Assembly (NCBI RefSeq): GCF_014850975.1
Contig: NZ_JACXST010000002.1
Span: 1,488,001 to 1,552,000 of the forward strand
DNA from: Methylomonas fluvii
Lineage (GTDB): Bacteria; Pseudomonadota; Gammaproteobacteria; Methylococcales; Methylomonadaceae
Length of the DNA: 64,000 bases
Direction of reading: 5' to 3'
The notes under the pieces are model-generated. The model was not told the DNA's origin, searched no databases, and was given only the letters and a program-made list of their open reading frames with translations. Below, in pieces: positions 50,001 through 58,523 of the stretch. Positions within the stretch are counted from its first letter, which is position 1, and every line of letters starts with the position of its first letter. A program made the translations under genes and the position numbers.

Positions 50001-51143
50001 CGGCTCGCCAGGACGCATCATTCTGTAGATTTCCACCAAGGCTTCCAAGCGATTTGTGGTGGTGTCCAGACGCATCGAATTGGAGATGTAAGGACCTCTA
50101 TCCAAATCGTTAACATACAAAGTATTGATCTCGCGAACACCCGCATCGATCAACTTCTGTAATAAATTATCGGTGATTTCGTCATTAACGCTGGCCAACA
50201 ATTCACCGGTAGATGTATCGACAACATTGTGGCCGAGAATTTTTCCGTACAAATAGTCCCTGGGCACTTCGATTTCAGTGACACCGGACTTTTCCAGTTG
50301 GCGAACATGTTTGGCAGTAATTCTGCGACCCTCTTCGATGACGACGTTACCGTCGTGCTTAATATCGAAGACAGCCATTTCACCACGCAACCTATCAGGG
50401 ATAACGTGGAACATCAATTTTTCGGCGCTCAATGAGAACTTGTTGGTTTCGAAGAAAATGTTAATCATTTCTTCGTTTTCGTATCCCAAAGCCCGTAACA
50501 AAATAGTAGCCGGAATTTTTCTGCGTCTATCTATACGCACATAAACGGCGTCTTTATGATCGAATTCGAAATCCAACCACGAGCCGCGATAAGGAATCAC
50601 CCGCGCGTTGAACAGCAATTTACCGGACGAATGGGTTTTACCTTTGTCGTGATCGTAAAATACACCGGGCGATCTGTGCAACTGCGACACAATGACCCGC
50701 TCGGTACCGTTAATCACGAACGTGCCGTTATCGGTCATTAGCGGAAGTTCACCCATGTAAACTTCTTGCTCTCTAATATCTTTAACGACCTTGGTATTAG
50801 CAGGCGCGTCTTTATCATAAATAACTAAACGCACTAAAACGCGCAACGGAGCTGAAAATGTAGCGCCGCGCTGTTGACATTCTCTTACATCGAATGCGGG
50901 TTCCCCCAAGCGATATTTAACGTACTCCAATACAGCATAGCCGGAATGACTTACTACCGGAAAGACACTGGAGAATGCGGCATGCAGTCCTTGATTGCGC
51001 CGTTTATCCGGCTCTATGCCGGACTGCAAAAAATTTGCATACGAATCAATTTGTGTTGCCAAAAGATAGGGAACTTCCAATACTTCGGAACCCTTCCCAA
51101 AATTATTACGGATACGCTTTTTTTCGGTAAAAGAATAGGCCAT
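47067..51143 (-). CDS. rpoB: DNA-directed RNA polymerase subunit beta
   Basis: 1358 residues (E. coli 1342). It forms the other half of the active-site cleft. The rifampicin pocket, [20 protein letters not shown] followed by [13 protein letters not shown], has wild-type residues at the common resistance positions. The C-terminal block [20 protein letters not shown] is intact. It follows rplL after a 122-base spacer with attenuator-like hairpins, as expected where polymerase expression is set below that of ribosomal proteins. Confidence 0.98.
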   Translation of the reverse strand: MAYSFTEKKRIRNNFGKGSEVLEVPYLLATQIDSYANFLQSGIEPDKRRNQGLHAAFSSVFPVVSHSGYAVLEYVKYRLGEPAFDVRECQQRGATFSAPLRVLVRLVIYDKDAPANTKVVKDIREQEVYMGELPLMTDNGTFVINGTERVIVSQLHRSPGVFYDHDKGKTHSSGKLLFNARVIPYRGSWLDFEFDHKDAVYVRIDRRRKIPATILLRALGYENEEMINIFFETNKFSLSAEKLMFHVIPDRLRGEMAVFDIKHDGNVVIEEGRRITAKHVRQLEKSGVTEIEVPRDYLYGKILGHNVVDTSTGELLASVNDEITDNLLQKLIDAGVREINTLYVNDLDRGPYISNSMRLDTTTNRLEALVEIYRMMRPGEPPTVESAENLFENLFFTDERYDLSAVGRMKFNRRLGREETEGLGTLSKEDIIDVLKELIKIRNGNGTVDDIDHLGNRRVRSVGEMIENQFRIGLVRVERAVRERLTLADSEGYMPQEIINAKPVSAAVKEFFGSSQLSQFMDQNNPLSQVTHKRRVSALGPGGLARERAGFEVRDVHTTHYGRVCPIETPEGPNIGLINSLSVYARTNEYGFLETPYRKVVDGKVTDQVDYISAIEEGEYVIAQSSVAVDESGKLVEGLVSCRYKDEFTLASSETVQYMDVSSKQIVSVAASIIPFLEHDDANRALMGSNMQRQAVPTLRAEKPLVGTGMERVVAKDSGVTVVATRGGRIEAVDAARIVVRANDNETVAGVPGVDIYNLIKYTRSNQNTCINQKPLVKLGDIVRAGDILADGPSTDIGELALGQNMLIAFMPWNGYNFEDSILVSERVVKEDRFTTIHIEEKTCVARETKHSPEEITADIPNVSEEALSKLDESGIVYVGAEVKGGDILVGKVTPKGETQLTPEEKLLRAIFGEKAADVKDTSLRVPGNVRGTVIDVQVFTRDGVKKDKRALEIEDAEIKRYRKDLDDQLKIVEHDIFARVKTLLAGKKAEKAPNGLKKGEEITAEYLDGLVPSELLKIRTLDEDVNVQLETVAEHVDQQRKEFDERFEQKKKKITMGDDLAPGVLKMVKVYLAVKKRIQPGDKMAGRHGNKGVISQIVPIEDMPYTADGNPVDILLNPLGVPSRMNVGQVLETHLGWASKGLGIKIGKMLEAQAKVAEIRGFMEKIYNCSGRKEDLNSFTDKEILEMAVNLVAGVPMATPVFDGASEEDIRTMLRLADLPEHGQTVLYDGLTGEPFEREVTVGYMYMLKLNHLVDDKMHARSTGPYSLVTQQPLGGKAQFGGQRFGEMEVWALEAYGAAYTLQEMLTVKSDDVTGRTRMYKNIVDGNHSMEAGMPESFNVLVKEIRSLAVNIEMEQD

Positions 51144-51180
51144 ATTGCTTCTATACCTTCGTCGTCAGAGATTATTTACT

Positions 51181-51222
51181 ACTGTTTTAGAAACAGTAAA
51201 AGGCCGACGGCAAAATGCCGTC
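51181..51222 (-). terminator. Attenuator-like hairpins between rplL and rpoB
   Basis: Reading the minus strand: a six-base GC stem (GACGGC with GCCGTC, plus 51206-51211 and 51217-51222, loop of five) is followed by GGCC and a TTTT run at plus 51198-51201. A second stem (ACTGTTT with AAACAGT, plus 51181-51187 and 51191-51197) follows. In E. coli this spacer holds a partial terminator and an RNase III site; this arrangement is consistent with a partial terminator here. Confidence 0.65.
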
Positions 51223-51265
51223 AGCCCGGTTTGGTAGGCTTATGCCTGGTATGCAGTCAAGATGC

Positions 51266-51634
51266 TTATTTGATTTCGGCAGTTGCGCCAGCTTCTTCAA
51301 GCTCTTTTTTAGCCGCTTCAGCTTCGGCTTTGTTGACACCTTCTTTAACGGTAGTTGGCGCGCCTTCAACAGCGTCTTTAGCTTCTTTCAAGCCCAAGCC
51401 TGTCAAGCCGCGAACTGCTTTAATAACCGCTACTTTGTTTTCGCCGAAACCGGTCAAGATAACATCGAACTCGGTTTGCTCTTCAACAACAGCCGCCGCT
51501 ACAGGAGCTGCAACCGCCACTGCCGCAGCAGCAGAAACGCCAAACTTTTCTTCCATCGCTGAAATCAGATCAACGATTTCCATCACAGTCATGTTAGAGA
51601 CTGCTTCCAAGATGTCTTGTTGTGAAATTGCCAT
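51266..51634 (-). CDS. rplL: 50S ribosomal protein L7/L12
   Basis: 122 residues. L7/L12 dimers form the flexible stalk that recruits GTPase factors. The N-terminal dimerisation part (about 1-35), an alanine/valine-rich hinge (about 36-52) and the C-terminal domain with [20 protein letters not shown] are clear. It binds L10, encoded 46 bases upstream. Confidence 0.98.
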   Translation of the reverse strand: MAISQQDILEAVSNMTVMEIVDLISAMEEKFGVSAAAAVAVAAPVAAAVVEEQTEFDVILTGFGENKVAVIKAVRGLTGLGLKEAKDAVEGAPTTVKEGVNKAEAEAAKKELEEAGATAEIK

Positions 51635-51680
51635 TGTATATTCCTCTAAAATTAATGAGTTTTAACTGGTTAACGCGAGA

Positions 51681-52175
51681 TTATGCCGCTTCTTTCTCGT
51701 CTCTGATTGCAGCCAGAGTACGCGCGAGTTTCTCAACCGGTGCTTTCATGACCGACATCAGCATGCTGATACCTTGATCACGGGTTGGCAATCTTGCCAA
51801 TCTATCCAACTCCGATCCGTCAAAAGCCTGTCCGCCGATCGCGACTACTTTTGCGATCAGTTTGTTATGGCCTTTGGAGAATTCGCTGATGAGTCGTGCC
51901 GCGCAGCCTGGATCTTCCATGGAAAATGCCAGAATTAAAGGACCAACCAGTCCTTCCTGCATACATTCAAACTCAGTCCCAGCGACAGCACGTTTAGCCA
52001 GTGTATTTTTGACTACGCGCAAATAAACGCCCGTTTCTCTCGCGGTTTTACGCAGCTCCGTTAATTCGGTAACTGTCAAACCCCGATATTCCGCAGCAAT
52101 AGCGGAATGGGCTTTAGCGGCGAATTCAGCAACTTCCTCTACGACAACTTTTTTGCTATCTAAATTGAGTGCCAC
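51681..52175 (-). CDS. rplJ: 50S ribosomal protein L10
   Basis: 164 residues from the GTG at 52173-52175, chosen because GGAGGT lies five to six bases upstream and the product then begins MALNLDSKK like other L10 proteins. An upstream ATG at 52205 would add ten residues and run through that ribosome site. L10 anchors the L7/L12 stalk and represses its own mRNA through the leader at 52206-52345. The conserved ends AEYRGLTVTELTELRKTAR and VRTLAAIRD-like LARTLAAIRDEKEAA are present. Confidence 0.95.
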   Translation of the reverse strand: MALNLDSKKVVVEEVAEFAAKAHSAIAAEYRGLTVTELTELRKTARETGVYLRVVKNTLAKRAVAGTEFECMQEGLVGPLILAFSMEDPGCAARLISEFSKGHNKLIAKVVAIGGQAFDGSELDRLARLPTRDQGISMLMSVMKAPVEKLARTLAAIRDEKEAA

Positions 52176-52205
52176 ATCTACCTCCGGTACTTTCCGATTG
52201 TCCAT

Positions 52206-52345
52206 CGGAATATATGAAACGCATCTTTCGATGCCCCTTTCACGGTCCCTTTCACCAACTTTGCGGCTCCAGCTCCCGTCTGCGTAGGAAAATTAAGCTT
52301 TCGCACCTACGGTCTTTGACGGTTACCGACTACTCGGCAACCCAA
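52206..52345 (-). ncRNA. L10 leader (rplJ autoregulatory RNA)
   Basis: The rplA-rplJ spacer carries the conserved L10-leader elements on the minus strand. CCGTAGGTGCG (plus 52302-52312) and CCTACGCAGACGG (plus 52276-52288) pair through CGTAGG and CCTACG. An upstream hairpin pairs GGTT.CCG with CGG.AACC (plus 52321-52342). In E. coli the L10-L12 complex binds this RNA and blocks rplJ-rplL translation. The match in position and motif is strong; exact ends are estimated. Confidence 0.88.
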
Positions 52346-52364
52346 AGCCTTAAAACTTACTATT

Positions 52365-53060
52365 TTAAATATCGATACTGCTTTGATCGATCCACAAACC
52401 CGGCCCCATTGTTGATGACAATGCGATCTTTTTCAGATACACGCCTTTGGCAGCTGTGGGTTTCGCTTTTTTCAAATCTGAAATTAAGAATTCCAGATTT
52501 TGCTTAAGTGAGGTTTCATCAAAAGATACTTTACCGATAGAGCAATGAATAATGCCTGATTTATCAGTGCGGTATCTGACCTGCCCTGATTTGGCATTTT
52601 TAACTGCTGTCACAACGTCAGGCGTCACGGTACCTACTTTCGGGTTTGGCATCAGGCCTCTTGGACCTAAGATTTGCCCCAATTGGCCCACTACGCGCAT
52701 TGCATCAGGTGAGGCAATTACCACATCAAAGTTCATTTCGCCGCGTTTTACTTGCTCAGCTAAATCATCCATACCAACGATGTCCGCACCCGCTTCGCGT
52801 GCCGCATCAGCATTTGGACCTTGAGTAAACACAGCAACTCTTACCGTTTTGCCCGTTCCGTTAGGCAACACAGAGGCGCCACGAACGTTTTGATCAGATT
52901 TACGTGGATCAACACCCAAGTTAACACTAACATCCACAGACTCATCAAACTTGCTATTTGCGAACTCTTTTAATAGAGCCACTGCTTCGGCAACCGAATA
53001 TTGTTTGCTTCTAACTACCTTTTCTTTGATAGCCTTTGCTTTTTTAGTTACTTTTGCCAT
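52365..53060 (-). CDS. rplA: 50S ribosomal protein L1
   Basis: 231 residues. L1 forms the mobile stalk that moves deacylated tRNA from the E site, and in E. coli represses rplK-rplA translation. [20 protein letters not shown] and [15 protein letters not shown] are signature blocks. Its ATG overlaps the rplK TAA by one base (TAATG), so L11 and L1 are coupled. Confidence 0.98.
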   Translation of the reverse strand: MAKVTKKAKAIKEKVVRSKQYSVAEAVALLKEFANSKFDESVDVSVNLGVDPRKSDQNVRGASVLPNGTGKTVRVAVFTQGPNADAAREAGADIVGMDDLAEQVKRGEMNFDVVIASPDAMRVVGQLGQILGPRGLMPNPKVGTVTPDVVTAVKNAKSGQVRYRTDKSGIIHCSIGKVSFDETSLKQNLEFLISDLKKAKPTAAKGVYLKKIALSSTMGPGLWIDQSSIDI

Positions 53061-53491
53061 TACACGCCCTCCACGTTCAAGCCCATGCTGCGAGCGCTTC
53101 CCGCAATAATTCTTATCGCCGCTTCCAAATTAGCTGCGTTCAAATCTTCCATTTTGGTTTTAGCGATTTCTTCCAACTGCGCACGTGAAACTGTGCCGAC
53201 TTTATTAGAATTGGGTTTGCTACTTCCGCTTTTAATACCGACTGCTTTTTTCAGCAAAACCGAAGCTGGCGGCGTCTTGGTAATAAAAGTAAAGCTTTTA
53301 TCACTATAAACGGTGATAACAACAGGCAAAGGCAAGCCTTTCTCAACTTCTTGAGTTCTCGCATTAAATGCCTTACAGAACTCCATAATATTGACACCAC
53401 GCTGACCCAGTGCAGGACCAATTGGTGGACTTGGATTAGCCTCACCTGCTTTAACTTGCAGCTTGATGTACGAATCAATTTTTTTTGCCAT
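53060..53491 (-). CDS. rplK: 50S ribosomal protein L11
   Basis: 143 residues. L11 with 23S helices 43-44 forms the GTPase-associated centre and is needed for RelA activation. [21 protein letters not shown] is the N-terminal signature and the proline pair is intact; [12 protein letters not shown] ends it. ATG with AGGAG six bases upstream. A terminator-like hairpin lies between nusG and this gene. Confidence 0.98.
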   Translation of the reverse strand: MAKKIDSYIKLQVKAGEANPSPPIGPALGQRGVNIMEFCKAFNARTQEVEKGLPLPVVITVYSDKSFTFITKTPPASVLLKKAVGIKSGSSKPNSNKVGTVSRAQLEEIAKTKMEDLNAANLEAAIRIIAGSARSMGLNVEGV

Positions 53492-53532
53492 TTTATACTC
53501 CTAACGGGTGCAAGCGCTTTTTAGCTCCCCAA

Positions 53533-53568
53533 CAAACAAAAATCCCGGCCATGCAAATGACAGGGATT
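53533..53568 (-). terminator. Terminator or attenuator between nusG and rplK
   Basis: On the minus strand, AATCCC pairs with GGGATT (plus 53563-53568 and 53541-53546) around a 16-base loop, followed by TTTGTTTGTT. It sits in the 99-base nusG-rplK spacer. No clear promoter follows before rplK, so it is more likely a partial terminator than the end of the unit. Confidence 0.65.
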
Positions 53569-53590
53569 CGTAAAAACCTCAAACTTTAGA

Positions 53591-54124
53591 TTAGACTTTT
53601 TCAACCTGTCCAAATTCTAATTCAACTGGTGTAGATCGACCAAAAATAAGAACCGACACGCGCAACCGGCTTTTCTCGTAATTGACTTCTTCTATATTGC
53701 CGTTAAAGTCTTTAAATGGGCCGTCGGTAATCCGAACAACTTCCCCAACCTCAAATAAGACTTTAGGCCGCGGCTTATTCACGCCTTCTTCAACGCGATT
53801 CAATATTGCCATCGCCTCTTTCTCCGAGATCGGTGACGGCCTATCTGATGCTCCGCCTATAAAGCCCAATACTCTAGGAACATTCCTTACCAAATGCCAT
53901 GTTTCGTCATTCAATTCCATTTGTACAAGCACATATCCGGGAAAGAATTTTCTTTCACTTTTACGCTGCTGACCCATGCGCATTTCAACGACTTCTTCAG
54001 TGGGAACCAGAATTTTTCCAAAAAACTCTTCCAGACCTTCGCGTTTTATACGCTCTTCCAGAGCTTGTTTGACTTTATTTTCAAAGTTGGAATATGCATG
54101 AACGACATACCAGCGAAGCGACAT
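53591..54124 (-). CDS. nusG: Transcription termination/antitermination factor NusG
   Basis: 177 residues (E. coli 181). The NGN domain ([26 protein letters not shown]) binds RNA polymerase over the cleft; the KOW domain ([19 protein letters not shown]) contacts Rho or S10. The ATG overlaps the secE stop by one base, giving coupled synthesis as in most gammaproteobacteria. Confidence 0.98.
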   Translation of the reverse strand: MSLRWYVVHAYSNFENKVKQALEERIKREGLEEFFGKILVPTEEVVEMRMGQQRKSERKFFPGYVLVQMELNDETWHLVRNVPRVLGFIGGASDRPSPISEKEAMAILNRVEEGVNKPRPKVLFEVGEVVRITDGPFKDFNGNIEEVNYEKSRLRVSVLIFGRSTPVELEFGQVEKV

Positions 54125-54504
54125 TATTTAATCCCCTGGCTCATCAAAATCTGAACACCCCAAAACAAAAACATATCTAACAACCACAGTATTAAGCCGA
54201 CTATGAAGACCATTAAAAAAACCATCAGCGTAGTACGAACCGCCTCGTCTTTAGTGGGCCACACTATCCTTTTGAATTCCTGCTTGGACTCCAGCATAAA
54301 ACCCCATAGACCACGACCTTTAGCAGTATTAAAAGCGACAGCTACAGCAGCCGTAAAAACGGCGACCAAAACCAAAACGCGATAAAGAAGCTGCAAATCG
54401 GAAAAATAGTAGAATGCTGATATGCCAACGACAACAAAAACCAAAGATAAAGCCAACTTTACGATGTCCACCACTGAGGAGACTTCTTCTGCCTGTGCGT
54501 TCAT
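54124..54504 (-). CDS. secE: Preprotein translocase subunit SecE
   Basis: 126 residues, the three-helix form found in enterobacteria and relatives (E. coli 127). Hydrophobic segments lie at about 15-35, 40-60 and 95-120; the conserved amphipathic part [20 protein letters not shown] is between the second and third. It pairs with SecY at 28078-29403. It follows tRNA-Trp by 37 bases and overlaps nusG by one base. Confidence 0.96.
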   Translation of the reverse strand: MNAQAEEVSSVVDIVKLALSLVFVVVGISAFYYFSDLQLLYRVLVLVAVFTAAVAVAFNTAKGRGLWGFMLESKQEFKRIVWPTKDEAVRTTLMVFLMVFIVGLILWLLDMFLFWGVQILMSQGIK

Positions 54505-54531
54505 TTAGTCAACTTGAATTAAATTATGAAG

Positions 54532-54628
54532 ATTTTCTGAATGGCAGGCCAGGAGGGACTCGAACCCCCAACTTGCGGTTTTGGAGACCGCTGCTCTACC
54601 AATTGAACTACTGACCTATTCAGAAAAT
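54532..54628. repeat. Perfect 11-base inverted repeat flanking tRNA-Trp
   Basis: ATTTTCTGAAT (54532-54542) and its exact reverse complement ATTCAGAAAAT (54618-54628) lie at the two edges of the tRNA-Trp gene; the first includes the last base of the encoded CCA. In the minus-strand transcript the flanks would form an 11-base helix stacked next to the acceptor stem, which may help RNase processing free the tRNA from the tuf-secE message. Confidence 0.8.
54542..54617 (-). tRNA. trpT: tRNA-Trp (anticodon CCA)
   Basis: 76 nt with encoded CCA. The acceptor stem AGGTCAG pairs with CTGGCCT (one T-G pair), the anticodon loop is CTCCAAA giving CCA, and the T arm is GGGGGTTCGAGTCCCTC-like. It lies between tuf and secE on the minus strand and is transcribed with them. 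This location is usual in Pseudomonas-like gammaproteobacteria. Confidence 0.95.
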
Positions 54629-54651
54629 ATTTTTTGAATCAAAAACGGTTA

Positions 54652-55842
54652 TTACTCGATAATAGAAGCAACAACACCCGCACCCACGGTGCGACCACCT
54701 TCGCGAATTGCAAAACGTAAGCCGTCTTCCATCGCAATCGGTGAGATAAGTTTTACGGTAACGGCGATGTTATCGCCAGGCATCACCATTTCCACACCTT
54801 CTGGCAAATCAACCGCACCCGTTACGTCGGTCGTTCTGAAGTAGAACTGTGGGCGGTAGCCGTTGAAGAACGGGGTATGACGACCACCCTCTTCTTTGGA
54901 CAACACGTAAATCTCCGCTTTAAAGTGCGCGTGCGGCTTGATGGAGTTAACATGCGCCAACACTTGACCACGTTCAACATCTTCTCTTTTGGTACCACGC
55001 AGCAGGACACCGACGTTATCTCCCGCTTGACCTTGATCCAGCAGTTTGCGGAACATTTCCACACCTGTGCAGGTAGTTTGAACGGTATCTTTGATGCCGA
55101 CGATTTCAACTGCTTCGCCTACTTTGATGATGCCCCGCTCAACACGACCGGTTACTACGGTGCCACGACCTGAAATTGAGAACACGTCTTCGATAGGCAT
55201 CAAGAATTTGCCGTCGATCGCACGCTCTGGCTCAGGAATGTAACTATCCAACGCCTCAACCAAGCGAACAACGGATTGTACACCAATTTCGCTTTGCTCG
55301 CCTTCTAAAGCTTTCAACGCAGAACCGACGATAATCGGAGTATCATCACCAGGAAATTCATATTGGTTCAGCAGCTCGCGAATTTCCATTTCAACCAGCT
55401 CAATCAACTCAGCGTCATCAACCATATCGGCTTTGTTCAAAAACACGACGATATAAGGCACGCCGACTTGGCGTGACAACAGAATGTGCTCACGTGTTTG
55501 CGGCATAGGGCCATCCGCAGCCGAGCAAACCAGAATCGCGCCATCCATTTGGGCAGCACCGGTAATCATGTTTTTAACGTAGTCAGCGTGACCCGGGCAG
55601 TCAACGTGGGCATAATGGCGATTGGCCGACTCATACTCTACATGCGAGGTAGAAATGGTGATACCGCGAGCACGCTCTTCCGGGGCATTGTCGATTTGAT
55701 CAAAAGCCTTCACTTCGCCGCCCTGCAGCTCTGCCATGACTTTTGTTAATGCCGCTGTCAATGTGGTTTTACCATGGTCAACGTGACCAATAGTGCCTAC
55801 GTTTACGTGCGGTTTCTTTCTTTCAAATTTTTCTTTAGCCAT
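54652..55842 (-). CDS. tuf: Elongation factor Tu, copy in the tRNA-secE block
   Basis: 396 residues, identical to the str-block copy except for Ile instead of Val at the second-last position (plus base 54660). The only other base difference I see is silent (plus 54928). The same GTPase motifs are present. The gene lies between tRNA-Thr and tRNA-Trp, as tufB does in E. coli and Pseudomonas. It is presumably transcribed from the promoter before tRNA-Tyr; I see no promoter of its own in the 41 bases after tRNA-Thr. Confidence 0.98.
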   Translation of the reverse strand: MAKEKFERKKPHVNVGTIGHVDHGKTTLTAALTKVMAELQGGEVKAFDQIDNAPEERARGITISTSHVEYESANRHYAHVDCPGHADYVKNMITGAAQMDGAILVCSAADGPMPQTREHILLSRQVGVPYIVVFLNKADMVDDAELIELVEMEIRELLNQYEFPGDDTPIIVGSALKALEGEQSEIGVQSVVRLVEALDSYIPEPERAIDGKFLMPIEDVFSISGRGTVVTGRVERGIIKVGEAVEIVGIKDTVQTTCTGVEMFRKLLDQGQAGDNVGVLLRGTKREDVERGQVLAHVNSIKPHAHFKAEIYVLSKEEGGRHTPFFNGYRPQFYFRTTDVTGAVDLPEGVEMVMPGDNIAVTVKLISPIAMEDGLRFAIREGGRTVGAGVVASIIE

Positions 55843-55883
55843 TATGGAACACCCTAACTACAACAGAAACAATCAACCCTATC

Positions 55884-55959
<76 letters not shown>

Positions 55960-55979
55960 GAGTACCATTACATCGAGAA

Positions 55980-56053
55980 TGGAGCGGGTGATGGGAATCG
56001 AACCCACGCAATCAGCTTGGAAGGCTGGAGTTCTACCATTGAACTACACCCGC
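55980..56053 (-). tRNA. glyT: tRNA-Gly (anticodon TCC)
   Basis: 74 nt with encoded CCA. The acceptor stem GCGGGTG pairs with CACCCGC, the anticodon stem CAGCC is followed by TTCCAA with anticodon TCC, and the T arm has GGGTTCGATTCCC. It lies 18 bases before tRNA-Tyr on the map and 20 bases after tRNA-Thr. Confidence 0.95.
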
Positions 56054-56071
56054 AGATCCCATTAAATTTGG

Positions 56072-56156
56072 TGGTGGAGGGGGGAGGATTCGAACCTCCG
56101 AAGGTAGAACCGGCAGATTTACAGTCTGATCCCTTTGGCCGCTCGGGAACCCCTCC
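56072..56156 (-). tRNA. tyrU: tRNA-Tyr (anticodon GTA)
   Basis: 85 nt with encoded CCA and a long variable arm, as class II tRNAs have. Acceptor GGAGGGG pairs with CCCCTCC; the anticodon loop region ACTGTAAAT gives GTA; the D arm has TTCCCGAGCGGCCAAAG. First gene of the unit that runs through tuf, secE, nusG and rpoBC. Confidence 0.95.
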
Positions 56157-56172
56157 GTTACTTATTCGATCA

Positions 56173-56201
56173 ATTATCCTTATTTACAAAATCCTAGTCA
56201 A
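56173..56201 (-). promoter_or_regulatory. Sigma-70-type promoter of the tRNA-tuf-secE unit
   Basis: Minus strand: -35 TTGACT (plus 56196-56201), 17-base spacer, -10 GATAAT (plus 56173-56178), so the start is expected near 56166, ten bases before tRNA-Tyr. Just upstream is GATTCTTAAAAAAAGC, nearly the same block as before the str promoter. An A-rich UP-like element is therefore likely at both. Confidence 0.85.
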
Positions 56202-56231
56202 GCTTTTTTTAAGAATCCCTTCTAAATACTC

Positions 56232-56786
56232 TTAGGCATTGATAAGTGCAAGATTGCCCGCAATTAGCGCCTCCATGTTTTTTGCCAACCCCTCAAACAT
56301 ACCAAGCAACCTCACCTGACCATCTAGCGACAACCCAGACAATACGTAATCAGCCACCGCCCCCCTTGCGACGGGACGACCAATACCGAGCCTCAGCCGG
56401 TAAAAATCACGAGAATCAATGTGAGCAATGATGTCGCGAAGCCCATTATGCCCCCCATGCCCGCCATCCCGCTTTAACCTGACAACACCCTCGGCAAGCT
56501 CAAGATCATCATGAACAACAAGCATCTCTTCTGGATTAAGCTTGTAATATCGCAAAAGCTTACCAACAGACACGCCGCTCTTATTCATAAAAGTCATCGG
56601 CTTTAGCAATACAAGCCTGAACCCACCAATATTGCACTCAGCCACCTCACCGGAAAACTGACTACTGCTCGACCAACCGACATTAGCAAGCCCCGCCAGG
56701 TAGTCCACAAACAAAAACCCGGCATTATGCCGGGTTTTTTCGTATTGCCGCCCAGGATTACCCAGACCAACAACTAACTTAATCAT
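56232..56786 (-). CDS. pth: Peptidyl-tRNA hydrolase
   Basis: 184 residues. Pth frees tRNA from peptidyl-tRNA that has dropped off ribosomes and is essential. The active-site residues Asn10 (GLGNPG), His20 (TRHNAGF) and the aspartate of VVHDDLEL (position 93 by family numbering) are all present. It is the last gene of the ispE-tRNA-Gln-prs-rplY-pth group. A strong terminator-like hairpin lies inside codons 16-25. The ychF gene that often follows pth is not here; the tRNA-Tyr promoter comes next. Confidence 0.97.
   Translation of the reverse strand: MIKLVVGLGNPGRQYEKTRHNAGFLFVDYLAGLANVGWSSSSQFSGEVAECNIGGFRLVLLKPMTFMNKSGVSVGKLLRYYKLNPEEMLVVHDDLELAEGVVRLKRDGGHGGHNGLRDIIAHIDSRDFYRLRLGIGRPVARGAVADYVLSGLSLDGQVRLLGMFEGLAKNMEALIAGNLALINA
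56713..56740 (-). terminator. Terminator-like hairpin inside the 5-prime end of pth
   Basis: An eight-base GC-rich inverted repeat, CCCGGCAT and ATGCCGGG (plus 56718-56725 and 56727-56734), is flanked by an A5 run on one side and a T6 run on the other, so it has the shape of an intrinsic terminator on both strands. On the minus strand the stem is followed by TTTTTGTTTG. It encodes the active-site His20 region of Pth. It may be a translation-sensitive attenuator or a coding coincidence. Confidence 0.6.
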
Positions 56787-56808
56787 TCAAGCAAAACTCT
56801 AAATGCTA

Positions 56809-57405
56809 TTACTCAGCAGACTCCACAGACCTTGGCTTGACGATTTGCGCAACCGGATGATCATGCTCAACACCATGCTGCAAGGCAGCAATCTCAACAC
56901 CAGCCGGCAAAACCAAATCAGACAAATGAATTGTCGAACCGACATCTACACCAGCCAGATCTACCTCGATATATTCCGGCAAAGCAGAAGGCATACACAA
57001 AACCTCCACATCAGCCATAGCATGATTGACCAAACCACCCTTTTTAACGCCGACCGAAATAGCTTCATTGATAAAATGCAAAGGAACATGAACTTTCAAT
57101 TTATGCGTCTCATCAACACGCATAAAGTCCATATGCAAAACTATCGGCTTTGCAGGATGCCTTTGTATATGCTTAAGAACAGCTTTTTCTGTTTTGCCGT
57201 CGATTTTAAGATCAAGCACATGCGAATAAACCGCCTCATGCACCAAATGTTTAACCACTTCGTTATGATCCAACAACAACATCTCAGGAGCACCACTACC
57301 ACCATAAACTACTGCCGGCACCTTACCCTGACGACGAACAACTTTGGCCGCGCTACTGCCCGAGGCACTGCGAGCTTCTGCAACAAATTCAAACACGTTA
57401 GCCAT
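56809..57405 (-). CDS. rplY: 50S ribosomal protein L25, long CTC-type
   Basis: 198 residues from the ATG at 57403-57405 (TTGGAGA ribosome site), more than twice E. coli L25 (94). The N-terminal part binds 5S rRNA (ANVFEFVAEARSASGSSAAK, then GKVPAVVYGG); the C-terminal domain is the CTC/TL5 extension (IEVDLAGVDVGSTIHLSDL). It lies between prs and pth, the usual gammaproteobacterial order. Confidence 0.95.
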   Translation of the reverse strand: MANVFEFVAEARSASGSSAAKVVRRQGKVPAVVYGGSGAPEMLLLDHNEVVKHLVHEAVYSHVLDLKIDGKTEKAVLKHIQRHPAKPIVLHMDFMRVDETHKLKVHVPLHFINEAISVGVKKGGLVNHAMADVEVLCMPSALPEYIEVDLAGVDVGSTIHLSDLVLPAGVEIAALQHGVEHDHPVAQIVKPRSVESAE

Positions 57406-57419
57406 TTTTTTCTCCAAAA

Positions 57420-57434
57420 GCTTGTTCCACAAGC
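57420..57434 (-). terminator. Small hairpin between prs and rplY
   Basis: GCTTGT pairs with ACAAGC (plus 57429-57434 and 57420-57425) around three bases; on the minus strand TTTT follows, and then the rplY ribosome site. It is too small to be a firm terminator and may lower or time rplY translation instead. Confidence 0.3.
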
Positions 57435-57450
57435 ACTACTTTAATTCTTA

Positions 57451-58404
57451 TCAGTCAACATAAAGCGAACTGACAGACTCGCCCACAGCTATCCGCCGTA
57501 TTGTCTCTGCCAACATCTCCGCAACGCTTAGCTGCCTAATCTTATTAATCCAGGACAATTCTGCAGTCAACGGAATCGTATCAGTAACTACCAACTCATC
57601 AAGAACGGAATTTTCAACATTTTCCGCAGCCGCACCAGACAACACCGGGTGAGTACAATATGCAACGACTTTTTTAGCACCATTTTTTTTGAGCGCTTCT
57701 GCCGCATGACACAAAGTACCGGCCGTATCAACCAAGTCATCTACCATGACACAGGTCCGCCCCTCTACATCGCCGATAATGTGCATTATTTCCGAAACAT
57801 TCGGCCTAGGCCTACGCTTGTCGATTATCGCCAGATCAGCGTCACCTAGACGCTTGGCAATGGCTCTAGCCCTCACCACACCACCAACATCCGGCGAAAC
57901 AACGATCAAATTTTCGTATTCTTGCCGCCAAATGTCGCCTAGCAAAATTGGCGAAGCATACACATTATCAACCGGAATCCCAAAGAACCCCATAATTTGA
58001 TCCGCATGCAAGTCAACAGTCAACGCCCTGTCAGCACCGGCATTACCTATCATATCCGCAACCAATCTTGCAGTAATAGGCACCCTAGCCGACCTCGAAC
58101 GCCTATCTTGCCGCGCATAACCATAATACGGCATAACTGCAGTTATTCTCGCCGCAGATGCCCGCCTCATAGCATCGATCATCACCAACAATTCCATCAG
58201 ATTTTCGTTGGTGGGTGCACAGGTAGGCTGGATGACAAATACATCCCTACCCCTAACATTCTCTTCTATCTCAACAAAAATCTCGCCATCACTAAAACGA
58301 CCAACTGTGGCCATGCCGAGACGCATATTGAGCTTCTTCACAATACCTTCAGACAACGCCTTATTGGCATTCCCGGAGAATACCATTACCGAGGCTTCAC
58401 GCAT
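57451..58404 (-). CDS. prs: Ribose-phosphate pyrophosphokinase (PRPP synthase)
   Basis: 317 residues. It makes PRPP from ribose 5-phosphate and ATP for nucleotide, histidine and tryptophan synthesis. [14 protein letters not shown] holds the ATP-contacting residues and [13 protein letters not shown] is the PRPP-binding loop. ATG at 58402-58404 with AGGAG six bases upstream; a later ATG six codons in is less well supported. It follows tRNA-Gln by 35 bases. Confidence 0.97.
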   Translation of the reverse strand: MREASVMVFSGNANKALSEGIVKKLNMRLGMATVGRFSDGEIFVEIEENVRGRDVFVIQPTCAPTNENLMELLVMIDAMRRASAARITAVMPYYGYARQDRRSRSARVPITARLVADMIGNAGADRALTVDLHADQIMGFFGIPVDNVYASPILLGDIWRQEYENLIVVSPDVGGVVRARAIAKRLGDADLAIIDKRRPRPNVSEIMHIIGDVEGRTCVMVDDLVDTAGTLCHAAEALKKNGAKKVVAYCTHPVLSGAAAENVENSVLDELVVTDTIPLTAELSWINKIRQLSVAEMLAETIRRIAVGESVSSLYVD

Positions 58405-58439
58405 TCAAGCACTCCTAAGGAACTATTGTGTGGAGATTA

Positions 58440-58514
58440 TGGCTGGGCTGCAAGGATTCGAACCTTGGTATGCGAGGATCAAAACCTCGTGCCTTACCGC
58501 TTGGCGACAGCCCA
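58440..58514 (-). tRNA. glnU: tRNA-Gln (anticodon TTG)
   Basis: 75 nt with encoded CCA. Acceptor TGGGCTG pairs with CAGCCCA; the anticodon stem CGAGG/CCTCG closes a TTTTGAT loop with anticodon TTG; the T arm is AAGGTTCGAATCCTT. It lies between ispE and prs, a conserved place in Pseudomonas-like bacteria. The symbol is by analogy. Confidence 0.94.
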
Positions 58515-58523
58515 TTAAATTGA

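Noticed and set aside
47067..51143. Rifampicin- or streptomycin-resistance changes in rpoB and rpsL
   Set aside because: The residues at the usual resistance positions are wild type in both genes.
53492..53532. Promoter before rplK (TTGCAC and TATAAA)
   Set aside because: The two hexamers are only ten bases apart and the second abuts the ATG, so they cannot form a working sigma-70 promoter.
54532..54628. Phage attachment site at tRNA-Trp
   Set aside because: The flanking repeats are inverted rather than direct, and no integrase or phage gene is present.
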